From contig OY720640.1 in NCBI GenBank assembly GCA_963169105.1, positions 54,747,527 through 54,811,526 of the forward strand: a stretch of 64,000 nt of DNA, given 5' to 3'. Below, piece by piece: positions 21,067 through 34,127 of this stretch. The number at the start of each line of letters is the position of its first letter. Positions within the stretch are counted from its first letter, which is position 1. Source of the stretch: Ceriagrion tenellum (taxonomy: Eukaryota > Arthropoda > Insecta > Odonata > Coenagrionidae). The notes beneath the pieces are model-generated. The model was not told the DNA's origin and did not search any database. It saw only the letters and a list, made by a program, of their open reading frames with translations. Both the position numbers and the translations under genes were made by a program.

Positions 21067-24000
21067 AAAACGTTAAATTACTCGGGTAGGTAGTATTTTG
21101 GTGTCAATCAGTTGTTGTATACTTCACGCAAAAAAATTGGATTTAATTTATTCTCTGCCATTCTCTAGGCCATCAAATAACCTCTATTTTCTAAGCAGCC
21201 CGATTTCTGTATTTTCCTTGCCTATATGTAGTAAGAGTTCTTCGTCTCAGTTGTCAAGATTTTGTAGGCTCTGTATGACATTCCCACAGGGTCTCTCAAT
21301 ACATTTTCTTGAAGAATTATGGAATGGTAAAGCATATTGGCGCATTTAAATAGTTGAAAAGATAATTAAATTTTTATAACTCGTGGCCATATCTCAACTC
21401 CTGAAAGCCTCTGGAAATACTCCCACATATTTCTCAAAAACGGTTCTCAAAAGACTATTGTTAGGAGAATAATCGTCTGGGTCAGTTCCACTCTACTGGG
21501 ACACCCACGCACTCCAGGTAATTAAATGAGTACTTTCGAGATAACGAGATAAATATGCTATGAGATCAAAAACCGAGACAGAGATATAGTATGTGCGTGT
21601 ATCTTGGTTAAATCTGGGATAGACCTGACTCTGTTTAGAGTATAGTCTGAAATGAATAAAACTAGAAAAAATTAAAAAAATGACTTATAGTCTCTGAATT
21701 ACTTCCTTTATAGTCTCCAAATCAGCTTCGAAACATTGATTAGTGGAAAAAAATTATATTTCCGGTAAAACACTCAATAAGAAAGCCTTTTCGTTCTATC
21801 TATACTTTCCCCAAATCTAAGAATTTTTCGTTTCGTCTACCAATGTAATAAATATAACAAAATAGATGTGTGCACTAAAATTATAGAGACTACGAGGAAA
21901 AGTTAAGCTTGCATATAAACAAAGAAATCTGTTAATTACATCAAGAATGTTTACTGTTAATTTTTATGGCACGATTTCAAATAACAAAAATGGCCAATTC
22001 AGCGATAATTCAATATTCTTCTCTTTTATGTTGAATGTTCTCTCTCTATTCAAGACGAGTTTTGAGGCTGGAAATGCACTTCCTGATTGCATTGACTTAG
22101 ATTGAATTGTATTAAGATACCCTTAAGGGAAGGGATGTGTAACGAGGATTGCATTGGCAATAATTTCCAGTCAAAAACGGAGTAACCAAAATTAATTTTA
22201 AAGTAAACCACCCAGTGATTTTCCGGGAAGAGAGAATTATTTCACTGGAAAATTAAATTAGCTGAAACTCTACCGGAATCTTAGGAGAGAGACCGTATGG
22301 AGTATCGCTCATCAGTAGTTTGGAATCATACAGTTTGGATTAAAATTTGCTCTTTATCGACTACATAAGAGAATGCAACCGAAGGGACTCACGCTCTCGG
22401 TAATCGACGTTTGAAAAGCCGATATACGCGGCTCTCGATTCATTCCGCGCAGATGACGTCGACAAAAGGAGGTATTTTAACAGACCGAATACGAGCGACG
22501 GGAAGACCAATTACGTTGGACGGCGTTTACCTCGGACCAAGAGTTGATTGAATCAAGTGCCCGTTCATGCCTTATCACTCTCCTTCCTCGGAATATTCAC
22601 AAATTACTCCCCAACCTTCCCTCTTTCCCCGGGTCACCCGCTGAATATCGATTCGCGTGGCTCTCCGGACGTTGCGGACCTTAATTATCGTTTTAACCTC
22701 CAGGAGGCGCTGATTCCTGCCTGCTGCACGTCGAGGAAAACCCCAGTGTTTTGCTCTTGTCCCTATTAAATGACCCTCCCCCGTTTTCTATACAACAGCC
22801 GTCGGAAACACACACTTGATACTCGGGAATGTGTATAGCTGACTGCTGAACATACTAGTCTTGGAGAGAGAGGGAGGCGGTGGTAGGAGGGGCACAATTG
22901 ACGTCCTGGGCTAAAAGCGTGAGCGTCCCAGTCTTCCACTCTTAATTTTTTTTATTCTGAGCTTTGTTAATCTCGGCTTTTACGCGGAGAAAAAAAAATA
23001 TGTAAAGAGATTCGAGTCGAGAGGTCGCCTTGGTGGAGTGTCCTCTCCCCCCTTTCTAAAGGCCTTAGAGGATTATGTCATTCGGGGACGAAGGTTGCAT
23101 AAATAGGATTATCGTTCATTATCCTCGAACCATTTCGCATCATAATCCGTGTGGGAAGGTGTGGGAGGAGTTGGGGATGCGCTTCCCAGTGGGGTCGGGA
23201 AGCTGAGGAGATGGGGAAAAATGAGGCCTTTGTGTATAAATTGAGTCGCCGGAAATGCGGAAAAAATGGGAATCGTGAGTGAGTGGGGGAAAGGGCTTAC
23301 GAGGAACAAATTTTCGGGAATATTTCGGAAATATTCTCGCTTTTGCTTCTCCTTCGTTTGGTCCTCCTCCGTTGGTCTCCTCAATACTGTTTCCTCTTTT
23401 TTATCCCTTGTATTCATTTGTCTCATTATAAATTCCTCTGCTTGGTGTTCAGAAATCCTAATGCTACCTCAACTAATTCATTTAAATGTAGATATCCTAG
23501 TTTCCAAATGTGGGATGAGTTGTCGGCTCTTTGAAGCCTTTTAAAATCGCGCTTAAACTCGAAAGGGTATTTTCTTTACGTCTAATCCTGAAAATTGGAT
23601 CCGTTAAGTGAAGTTTCTCTTTAAATTAGCTCGCTGTACATGCAAATTACAGGACCAAGTAATTGAGGCTGTCATAAAAATAGAGCAATGTGATGTAAGT
23701 ACGGACATTTTAATGATCTATGGACACTTCTTTCCTTAATTGAAGAAAACAGCTGCGCCTAGCAATTTTGGCGTTTGTACAAACGCGTTATAGGCGCCCA
23801 CTCGGCTCAGCGGCCGGCCGGGTAGTTAATGCGAATGAGAAAATAGCTAATGTGCTGATAATGAGCATCGTCTAGATAAGTGCATTTTCATTGCATAGGG
23901 AGTTGTTCAAGTTGTAAGCGAAGACGAGTCGGACGAGTAGGACGGAGGAATATTGCCGGTTTTTTTTCAATCTCAGCTGCTATAAGGCGTATTAATCCAT

Positions 24001-25059
24001 TTCACGACCAGCCTGTGGAGGCTTGCCGATGGCAAGTATAAGTTTGTGTACGTGTTTCAACATCGACACGTGGTTTTCTGTCCCATCGGGTGACATCCGA
24101 TATCGATAATGGCGTGCAGGAGTGCGATGAGGTAATATTTCGGGAAACTGGATGTTAAGTTCACGTTTTGTAATAGAGAATTTTAGGTCACAAAAATGGT
24201 CTATTCCTTGGCTTTTTCCCCTGTCCATTGTTAGATGAGTTGGGATTGTTTATATTACATGAATTGGTGTTTTGCTTAACTTTTTAATGACTTCGATTGT
24301 AACTTCAATCGCTTTCGTTGTTTTAACTTGATGAGTTTGAGTCATGTGCATCGAGACAATACAGTATGTTAATTTAGAATATAATTGTAAAGTTTTTTTA
24401 TAGTTTTATGTGCATTTTTTAGGCTGTTTGCCCTGGCCTTAACTATATAAGTTCAAGGTTAATCCCACAATTATCAGCTTTTGTGAAATATAAAAATATA
24501 ATATAGTTTCGGCTTCCATTTCCTCTATTGAAACGATTTAACTATTTTAAGAGTTTGTGCCAAAGTCAGAAACAAGTCGACTTAAGTCTAAATTTTGTGT
24601 CAACTCTTTGACGTTCAAAGTAGGTGCGTCCAAAATTAAACTCATAATCGACAGGTGACTTTTTTTAAGAAAGGATTCCAATCTCTAGTTTCGAGGTGGC
24701 CCATTAAGGGTAACGTTCATTTGTGACTTGACCAAATGTACAACTTAAAGCTAGAGAAGTGAGACACGCCCCATAGTGGCCTCTTACGCTACCATAAAGA
24801 ATATCCGAAGGAGGTCGCCCATTTTGATGCTCTCCTTCCAAGAATTCTTATTAAAATCTTTGAATCGAAAGAAAAATATAGTCGTCTGGTGTTTTTCTTA
24901 ATATATCAATCAAATTTATTACCATAAAATTACGATAAAATTGCAGTACATTGGCAGAGAAAAACAAAATTAAATTTTTATGTCACAAACACAAATTTTA
25001 CGCTAAGTGACAAAAATAGGAAAAAACCCACAATCACATGCATTTCAAAAGATTTTTAT
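21067..25059. other. No gene recognised
   Basis: About 4 kb. The CpG-richer stretch 22380-23110 contains a TGACGTCGA site near 22454 and G-rich minus-strand frames near 23109-23426, with no recognisable product. A 16-base perfect palindrome GCGTTTGTACAAACGC is at 23771-23786. No RNA genes were seen. Confidence 0.4.
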
Positions 25060-25290
25060 TACCGTAACAGTCCTTTTGAGCCTTAACAGGCTCATCAGAA
25101 TGTGCTCTTTTTAACCTATGAATTACCATGTTACTGTGCCCGTATTGAGTTATATACATATTTTATTGCTTATCGAGCTAATCCGTGTCAGTTCCATCGT
25201 TTAATTTTTAATTTGGTTTATTTCTAACCCCTGATGATGCCGATGAATGAGGCAAAATGGTGTTGAAAACTTAATATTTTTTAATTTTTT
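25060..25290. repeat. Two facing degenerate hammerhead-like cores
   Basis: On the minus strand, CTGATGA (25098-25092) is followed by hairpin GCC-TGTTAA-GGC, then TCAAAAGGAC. On the plus strand, CTGATGA (25231-25237) is followed by T, GCC..GGC and CAAAATGG. Both lack the exact GAAA box. Their inverted arrangement, about 130 bases apart, mimics the better preserved elements at 20503 and 29457. Confidence 0.5.
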
Positions 25291-26559
25291 TCGACCAACT
25301 CCCAAAAAACAAGTTATTCTTACATTTTTAATTACATAATTATTACAGTCGTCTAGAGAAGTCCTTATTGATCAAGTAAAACAAAGAATATTTAGACTCC
25401 CAATCTTTTTCCCGTATCTCAATTCTCCCTCCATTTTTGAAGACGAGCGTATTTTTTTTTGTTCGTCCATTCCACGTTCCGGCTCACAGAATCTCTTCCC
25501 GTTCTGCGGCTTCGATTCCTCAATCACACGACTCTTTGCCTCTTCCGTGGCCCTCTCTACGATACGCTTCAACGAGTTCACCTCGCTCTCTTGCCCTCTC
25601 CTGACCCCCCCCCCCACCTCTACCCCTCCAACTTCACTTGCACAAGTCCCCCGGAGGGCATCGCTAGTCGTCTCCGGACACCTATCCAATCTGTACCTCG
25701 TCCTCGCTCTCCGCACTCGTATTCTCCCTCCACGGCCCACTCCCTCGTCTCTCAATACCCCGGAGCGACTCACGAAACCCCCTCGTCCAATAGTCTTCCT
25801 TCTTTCGCCAGGGGGGTGGGGAAGAGACCCTGTTTTCTCTACGAGACTAGTTCGGTGCTCCACAAGAGACGTTTCGTGTCGTGCCCTTTGCGACCGGAGT
25901 AGGTCATGGAGTGGTTCTCCAGGTTTTTGAAAGCGTTACTTTTTAGATGGCACTGGGAATATTTTTTTCACACCTTTTCTCGCTATCTACTACTGAAATG
26001 CCCGTAACAAGGCTTAAAAAGGGGAATTTTGGTGTTGTTTACTCGTTTTAGAAATTTATTGTTGTATTTTCCCGTCATTATGATACGCCAGCAATACTGT
26101 GTGTGTCATACTAAGCGTTAAGACCGTTTTACAAGGGGGAGCGAATTGCAAAATTAAAAACCGCCGGTCTTTTCTCAATATGGTGTGAAATAAATACTTA
26201 ACTACAGCGGTAGCTATTTTGGCATCTCACGTTCATAGATTCACGCAAGCGGTCTTGCAATTTACCGCTTTACACCACGCTAACTCGTTTGCTTTCGTCA
26301 GATTGTATATAAAATTACGTGCCCTGTTAAAATAGGCCTTGGTGTATGCTGAATTATGTGAGAATCGGGTACCGAGAAAGTGTTTGTGGCGAATGATTAG
26401 GTATGGTGTTTGAAGGCGTGTGAGTCGGATAATCTAGTAATTGACGCGCGTGATTAGTGTGTGATTCGTTGGTTGCGCAAATTGATAAAATGGATGAGAG
26501 TCAAATGAGGAAACAAGTATGAAATGGTGAAGTGAATGGTGCGAGTGATCGGGGTATAC
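25291..26559. other. No recognised gene; GC-rich block open in several frames
   Basis: Between 25372 and 25930 one minus frame (163 codons) and two plus frames (147 and 127 codons) are open together. The + strand is C/T-rich with a C10 run near 25607. None of the peptides shows a domain, signal peptide or family motif. Most likely a CpG-rich non-coding island; a real exon cannot be excluded. Confidence 0.4.
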
Positions 26560-26720
26560 CGAAAAACGTTTCTTAGAAATAATGGGAAGGGTAGGCCGAA
26601 GAAGAAATATGTAGACGAAATAAAGAGCCGAACGTGTTTCAGAAGTTATGAGGAACTGAATTTGGCAGCAGATTTGTGAAACATCTGGTGAAAAGGCGTT
26701 GCCATTAGAAATATGTAGAG
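26560..26720 (+). mobile_element. Non-LTR retrotransposon C-terminal fragment
   Basis: The + strand reads NGKGRPKKKYVDEIKSRTC, then a block like SYEELNLAADL, then a W..W-like segment. This is the typical end of insect LINE polyproteins ('GRGRP...Y.D.I.......Y.E.K..A.DR..W'). Upstream sequence back to about 26480 may belong to it but is too decayed. Confidence 0.6.
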
Positions 26721-27439
26721 ATTAATAGATTTATGTACCGGCTAACCTAGGTTTAAGGTTAAGCTAATAGTCACCTCAGACAGTGGCCTTGAATGTTTGA
26801 AGTGGCTTTGGGAATTGAATTCGACGGGATCGGTAACTTCAAATTTTGTGACAGTTGTCCAAATTTTTATCCGTGCATACATCTAATTTTGTCGACTGAT
26901 TTTGGAGCATGGTACGTACTGCATAGGGGAGGCAAGTACAACGTTATAGAGCCTCGTTTTAACTAAAATAAGTTTGGGTTTAAATTTTAATGCCTATTTT
27001 TGAACTTGAAGGTCGTTTTAGAGAACGTTGCTCTCAGTCCCGCGATTAAAAAGTTATAATTTCATTCATTGTCATGTATACTTTTCTATGGTCCACATTT
27101 TTCCTTTCCAAGTTGCAATAAACTATTGCAGCCAGGTTGTTAGCTTTTGCTCGTAATGCTAAAAAGTCTCTGGCGAGGATCACTGAGTACTGGGTGATGG
27201 TTTATCTTATTTATAGGAAACCACAGTGAATGTAGCTATTTTTGTCAAACCCATCAAATGAGGTAGATTTAATAGATAGAATTCAATGGCAAACGAGAAA
27301 TTTAATCTAAAAAATTTAAAAACAAATAACAAAGCAATACACTGGTACTTGGAAACCGACTGTACTAACTGCTATTAATGGTTATCCATGGAAGTAACTT
27401 TCACAGCCTGGGTCAAGTGTGGTAGGATATTGTTGTCAT

Positions 27440-27660
27440 TCCAGTGATACCGGAGGTATCCATCAGAGTAGGGAATTTAGAATGGAAGAGATCCACGAAG
27501 AAGACCAAGAGACAAATGCGTTGCCCAAATGAAGACGAATGTAAGAGCTGTAGGTAGCATTAGAGCGTAAGAGAATTAGCATGGGACGGAGGAAGAGGAG
27601 GAGGTCCTCCGTCAGCCAATCTTCGGATTGAAAGACTAATGAACAACTGAATAATCAATG
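27440..27660 (+). mobile_element. Non-LTR retrotransposon C-terminal fragment
   Basis: The + strand contains blocks like RRRPRDK, MKTNVRAVGSIRA and, after a frameshift, 'RQPIFGLKD' near 27610-27640. This corresponds to the 'GRPR.KW...V..D.RA.G..W..A' ending of another LINE lineage. Frameshifted and truncated. Confidence 0.5.
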
Positions 27661-28439
27661 AATCCATTAGGATGTGACGTGTAAAAATGTCTTCCAAGAG
27701 TTTGGAAAGTCGAGGGCTGCTTTCGCGTCCTTTATCTGACGTGGTCATCCTAACAAATGAATCTTTGCAGTATTCTCAGTTTGATCTTTTCTCAGTGGAT
27801 GTTGGGAAGTTACTCTATTTGCACTTCGAGAGCAGTCAGCAAGCAGTTGATCTTGTCCAATATTGCTACCTAAGATATGATTAGTCTTGAATGTAGATTT
27901 TTGTGTCTAGTCAGGACTTTTCGGTATTAAGCTGCAGAAGCGGCATTGTAAAACGTATTTCCGCTAACAATACGACTCGTCGATCATAAAAATTGTAAAC
28001 AACATACGGGACTCTGTCTTTGTTGCTCTTAGTTGAATATAAAAAGTTTGAGCGTGCATTATTTATTTATGAACATTTGCATTGGGCCTTAAAGTATTAA
28101 AATCGAGTCAGTATGCTAAATGAACGTGTTCGAAATACTCATCCTCTTGCTTCACTTTAGAGGAAAAATGGTGTCTGTTGCCTGCACTCCGTGCGAATGT
28201 GATAATAATTTTTTTTGAACAAGGATTATTTTCCGGCTAATTGTGAGAATTTATGTCCGAGGTATTTTTTTTTAGTAACGATGCACAATCCGTCGCGTAC
28301 TTTTTAAACGCGGATGCTGGGTAATTTTCGACGATATAATTTGGATTTTTATTAATTCGACTCATTCTGATGCTTGAAGGCTGTTATATTTTATTGTTTG
28401 ATTCAAAATATTTCCTTTTCTACATCTCAGATGAGCAGA
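27661..28439. other. No gene recognised
   Basis: No supported features; AT-rich with short frames. Confidence 0.4.
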
Positions 28440-28890
28440 TTGTTCGTCATACCATCGTGTACGTAACAATTTGTCTTTTACCGACTGATGTCCGTGCGGG
28501 TGTTATCGGAGAGCTGGGATCGGAGCCGTTTTCGCCATTTTGAAAAAGAAGTTCCTCGCGTTCTCGATATCCCTTCGCACGCAATACTCCCCACCTCCAC
28601 CTCACCCTTTCCCCGACCTTCCCCCCCCCCCACGTCTTCGCTTCGACCGCTGCCGATCCGAGTATATATGAATCCCATCCGATCACCTCGACCACACTGC
28701 CATTCGCAATTTCACTCGCTTCAGCTGTTTCAGCAGCCCCCCCGTGTCATCGACTCTTGGGGCCGTCGCAACTGCATTTCCATTGCTTCGCTGCTCCGCG
28801 TACACCTTCCGAGTTTGCTTTTTCCTCGAACGTCTTCCCGCAGTTTATTTTTTACCGCTAGCCCGGTGTAGGGGAGATGGGGGAACGAGT
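28440..28890 (+). promoter_or_regulatory. GC-rich island with TATA-like motif (tentative)
   Basis: A GC/CT-rich block with a C10 run near 28621, followed by TATATAT at 28663-28669 in an otherwise GC-rich context. A pyrimidine-rich region that could hold an initiator lies about 25-35 bases downstream. The open frame at 28488-28871 is low complexity and has no recognisable domain. It might be a promoter for an unseen transcript, but sequence alone is weak evidence. Confidence 0.15.
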
Positions 28891-29456
28891 TGTTTCGTGG
28901 TTTTTCAGGTGGTATGACTGTTTGTGTGTGCATACGCTGGTTACATAGCTTCTGGAAGTCATAGTATCGGAACTCTACCCGTGGGCTTTCTGCTGCGGTC
29001 GTATGAAATTCCCCACATGGTAGTACTGTATTTTTTTTCTCTTCGACCGTGGAGTATTAAGCTTTTTACCTCCCTCTACAACGAGTCCATAAATGTGGAA
29101 TATAACGTAGTCACTATTTAAGAATTTTTGATTTTCCTTAACATTAGTTGTGCGTATTAACCCTAGCAAAAATATTGGAGTATAGCGCTAGCGAAAGAAG
29201 CGACCAGTAATCAATGGGAGCTGATACGCTCTTAGTTGCGTTTCCGTAATCATCCTTTCCTACTCATGGTGACTCCTCCAAAATGGGATATAGCCTTTAG
29301 GTAAATAGTGGTTAGAGGTAGCTTGCTTGGCCCTGTGATTTTAAAGCATATGCATGAAAAGCGTCATTTATGTGTTATAATACTGTGTTCTTGCGTGAAA
29401 ATTCATGCAAGTTGTTAAATTTAGCTTCTAGTGGTATTTTACGCATCATATTTCAA
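28891..29456. other. No gene recognised
   Basis: Nothing supported here. Confidence 0.35.
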
Positions 29457-29813
29457 GATATAATAATAACAACTTTGTAATATTCCACACTGTTTTATTG
29501 CTAGTAAAGAAGCCTAACAAATTGTCCCTTTTTACTGTGCCTGTCCCTTCCTCTTTTAACTCTTGACGCTGTTGGTTTTACATTTCCCGTGTCCTCGCTT
29601 TGTTAATCCCCGCCTCTCTACTAATATCCTCCCCCACTTTCCAACCTCCTCCTTACTTCCTTCTCCGTGTGGTACCCTGTATATATATCAAGCCACCTCC
29701 TCTATACACTGTATTTTGCCTCTGATGATTATGTGTATTCATCGAAACCGGTTAGGCTTGTTTACTAGAAATAAAAACAGTGTGGAATATTACAAAGTTC
29801 TTATTATTATATC
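29457..29813. mobile_element. Element with 62-bp inverted repeats and hammerhead-like core
   Basis: The left arm 29457-29518 and right arm 29751-29813 are reverse complements (shared GATATAATAATAA, ACTTTGTAATATTCCACACTG, CTAGTAAA and AGCCTAAC). Just inside the right arm, on the plus strand, CTGATGA (29722-29728) is followed by a small hairpin ATG..CAT and CGAAACCGGTTAGG (GAAAC at 29744-29748). The interior of about 230 bases has no coding potential. Same architecture as the element at 20503. Confidence 0.8.
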
Positions 29814-31047
29814 ATGTCGAAATTCCACCAAGTCAACTCTTCAACTATCTTGTATAATCATATTTCAAATTAAAAACAACTGAGTACATATAAATGGCAC
29901 TTTACCCGGGTAAATGTATGATGTTATGAATGAAAAGTCCTACTAGGAAGGGTGGGCGTTAGTTGTCTCGCGGGTTACATCCCCCTGACTACTTTAAGGG
30001 TTTAAGCAAAATGTTGCAAGGAAATTATTTGTTCAAATACAAAGTTTTCCTTGGTTAAGAATTTCCATAGCAATCTTCTCTCAAATAAAGTTTCATCGGC
30101 GTATTCGGACAATTGTCAGTTTTTTAAATCAAAACTTCCATTAACCCGTAATATTTTCTAAAGACAACACTATTCCTCAAATTCAAGTTTTTGCTTCTAC
30201 CCCTATGTTCAAAATATTTGGATAAAACTTTGTCATTAGTATTTCCTCAATTATTGGTGGCTCCATATCCTGTTAATTTTTAATGATTAATGCGAAAACG
30301 CTCTTTTTATGTCATATAAACGGAAACAGTACTTTTTTCAGAAATTTTACTTAATATTTATGTCCATAAATCAATGAAACTTACTCTCATATTTTTTTTC
30401 TAGTTAGTAAGACCAGAACAACTCCTTGTTAAGAAAAAATGATAAGGCTGAAATAGTTGTGCTTTATGAGTTATTAACCGGTTACTTGAGTGAGCAAAAT
30501 AATAAAAAATTGCAATTTGTGCAACCCTTAGAATCCCTCATAAATAATTTGCATATTATACGAAAATATTTCGATGAATAAAATAGTACCATCCATTCGA
30601 AACCAAATTCAAGATAATACGTTGAGATATAAGAAAAATACTAAACATTTTAGCTCTCATCAATATTGGGGAAGTGCGTTTTGCAAGAAAAGTTGTTTTT
30701 TCCAAAAATAATGCAGAGACCATTTTGGCTCAGAAAAATCCGGAAAAATTAATTTGGGATTAGCGTATTTTTCTCTAAGTTACACAAATTGAAGAAAATG
30801 TGTAGTGAGGTCACATGGGTTACGTGATCACTCGTCAGATGACCCTATTCTCATGTAACTGGGTATTTGTTCCTCTCACTGCTTATACAAGAATGTTAGT
30901 TGAACGATATTGCTGAACGAGAAATGAGGCTAAAGCTAATACATTTTAGTATGCTAAGATAAGTCTCTCTTTAGGGAAAAAGTTATAGTGATAAGAAGTC
31001 AAGATTGCTGGTGTAGCAACAGTAACGCTCTTTATGGAGCTGATGAA
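29814..31047. other. No gene recognised
   Basis: Very AT-rich sequence with no long frames. No repeats recognised. Confidence 0.4.
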
Positions 31048-31664
31048 TCACTCAGAGAGATAACGCCGCCAACTCGTATCGGAAGAAGTGCGTAATATGT
31101 GATTACCGAGATAAGTGGATGAAATCATGACCCATTCCACTTTTTTCTCCCCGTATTTTTTCCCCACAATCATTCCGAGGCCATACACAAATATTTGCTT
31201 CGTATCGTCCAATATACGTGCTGAGGAGAAAAATCTCTTATCGTCCATGACAAACGCTAGTGGAATGCAATTGCAGAGCGCTCCATATGTCAGTTCTCTC
31301 ATATTTATCCTCAAAAGAATATATTCATGCTTTGAGCCCCGGATGACATCGGCCCTTGCCCGACCTTGGTTGTGAAAATGATGCTTCTTTTGACCCTTGC
31401 TAAATTTTTTCGTACGCTAAGTGAACAACGGGTGGCCCGTTTTTCTACTTTTTCAATATTTCTGGTGTAGTTTACGCTCTCCTTTAGATCACAAACGTGC
31501 TTTTTTTTAAACCTGAAGTCAGTTTGAAGCTTGGTTGGTTGTGTAGGAAATACGTTATTTAACCATATTTGTGAATGGTATAAGTTCTTCAAGGGTGACG
31601 ATTTGGGGAAAAGTTGAAATATGTCTCTTTTGTTAGCTTCCTTTTTCGGGTGGAAAGAGAGCAA
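31048..31664 (-). mobile_element. Possible R1/Jockey-like LINE remnant (weak)
   Basis: Two adjacent minus-strand frames (31664-31311 and 31314-31048). The first contains NYTRNIEKVEKRATRCSLS and then RKNLARV, reminiscent of the region following the reverse-transcriptase domain in LINEs ('H..KV..KA.R....L'). The second contains LTYGALCNCIPLAF, loosely like the 'R.VS.AYRT' block. No catalytic motif is visible. It could equally be chance or an unknown gene. Confidence 0.3.
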
Positions 31665-34127
31665 GAATTGTGTTTAACTGCGTAATCATCCAATATCTCA
31701 AGTATATTTTTGACACGGCGGCCTCAGTCTGTGCTACGTCCGAGTATTCAACTTGTGTAGTCAATAAGAGTGGTGACAATGAGGATTCAAGTTGCTTCAA
31801 CGTGGTTGTTGTTGAAAGTTGATTTTTGTCATTATAGCGCTCATTAACCCGAAAGAGTAGTTTGTTGCATTTAAGTTTAAACTTTTTGGTATTCCTTGTA
31901 AATTAATTATTACTCTCCGACTATTATTGTGAAATACAGCCGTCGTGATCAGTACTGGAGCGGAACTGAGGGCAACGATGTTTTAAACGACCAAGTTAAA
32001 AAAAAGTTTTACCACGGTTGCAAACTTAGATGGTTAATGGTTATTATTTTCAGTTTTCTGTAAATGTGATGATTGAACTCCTCATTGAAGTTAGCTACGT
32101 ATGCACAAGCTCGATAGAAAACCGAGGTACTCGAATTAATGCATTTTTCGTCCCAAGTCTTCCGCTAAACGAAGATCTGTGGCTTTAACAAGACGTCTAT
32201 GCAACCCAATCGCCAAGGATATACGTGGCTGCGCATTGATGTTTGTTTCCGCAGTGGGTGATTTCTGATTTCAGTATATTTAGTATTTGCTCTACGTTAC
32301 TGCCTCTGGCTTTTCTAAATTGGAATATTTAAAAGGAAAAATGTACTTCAATCGCCCTGTAGACTCACAAGAATTTGTGAAGATAATGTTCGAATTTCGG
32401 AAAAGATCGCTCTAGATGTTACACATGTCTAGATCGTTCTAGATGTTACACACCATCTTGAAGACGTTATTTGCAATAAATAAGACATTGTTTTTAAGCT
32501 ACTCCACCGATTATGGTAGGTTACAATGGAAGTGAGTTGCCGCCTAGTGACTTGTGCGCGGCCCTAGCCACCTCTATAATTAATTTCTTCAACAAAGTAT
32601 GTGTCATACCTATCCTCATCCGAATCCCGTCCGTTAAACTTGTTCTCTTTCTTCTCCTTCGCCGCTTTCCCATCATTTTCCCCTTTAATATGGTAATACC
32701 TCCAAAACCACCTCATTTGCCCAACACACGTACCAAGCAACTTATCGCAAACCTTATACTCCATCCACTACACCTTTCCCATTCAAATCCACACCCGCAT
32801 TTTGAACCCCTGAGTTCTAATTGTCTTCCAATTTCCTGTCCACGGACTCCGCGTTTCTGTTCCCTGCAACGATGCACGCGCAATTCACGAAAAAATCTGC
32901 GGTAATTACCCCTTTCAATATATAATTCATATTTTAAAATTAAATTTCTGTATATAATTACATCTCTCGAACTCAAATGCCTTTATTTTATTATAATTTT
33001 TCAGAAGAGTTAGGACCAAGCATTTCGCAATTAATTGTACTGCTTCTGGGCTTTAGATTCCATCTGATCTGTTAGGTTATAAATATTATTAACTGCTAAG
33101 TCATAACTGATTCTTCATAAACACTAAACTATTTCCACCGTTACTTGTGGTACATCGGGCGAATGCGACGGGAGTTATTCGGGGAATGTCCCGCGAGACT
33201 GTGGCCGGTCAGTTCCCTAATGCTCCAAGAATCCCGATCGGGGAACACTGGGTTGTAATCAACGCACTTCCTCCCGACTCCCTCAAAGGGATCAGTTGGC
33301 GAAACTGGGTTGGGGATCCGGGGAATAGAATACGAATCGAGGTTTGGAAAGATCGTTGGGGGATTTCTGGGCTTGGGGGAACAAAAAGCGACCTCCTCTC
33401 TCTCTCTCTTGATTGCCTGTGGTGCATCTGAATCTGGTTATTTTTTCCGGTATTCCGGGATGAGAATCGGTAATTTTTACTTTGGTCCTCACTCCGTCCC
33501 AGCAGATGGAAACTCGGAATACATATACTACCCTGTGACCCGCCGTAAAGGCTTGGGGGAAGGGTTTTAGATCGCCACCCACGCTAAAGGGAGAGAACAT
33601 GGAAAATGGATTTGATGGAGAGGGGAGGAAATTTGGGTCTGTTTAGGATGTGCAGTCTATCGATATACTTATGTTTATATATATTTACAAGATACGATGC
33701 CCGCCATCTCAAGATGTGTGGCTTAGGGCGATTTTTCACCAACGTGCACAATACTATATCGTACATAAGTTAATGACTCTGCGATTGTTGATCCCAAGCA
33801 AGGAAATAACTGTCATGAGGCAAAATTTTACCAATATCCTCCTTATTATCACCATGATAACAATGCTATATACTCTCTGAGCGTATAAGTATTTTTACCG
33901 CTATGTAAATACTCAGAGATGCAAGATCTGTACGAGAGGTATTCGGTACGTGCAGATAGTTTGTACTTGGTTGCTGGTCAAGAAACCTTCAGTGAAAATA
34001 ATACCAATAATTAACAAACCTATTTGTTAAGTCTTATTAGCAGATTGTGATAGAGAAGCCGCTCGCTTCGTTCAAAAGTGCTACGGGCGGAGTTGAAGTA
34101 TTTCACAGCTAATGAGAATTGCCATGG
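31665..34127. other. No gene recognised
   Basis: Open frames at 32513-32905 (+) and 32713-32976 (-) overlap and show no domain. A short local duplication (CTAGATGTTACACA twice) lies at 32411-32453. A GC-richer segment at 33130-33650 has multiple short frames. Nothing is supportable as a gene. Confidence 0.4.
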
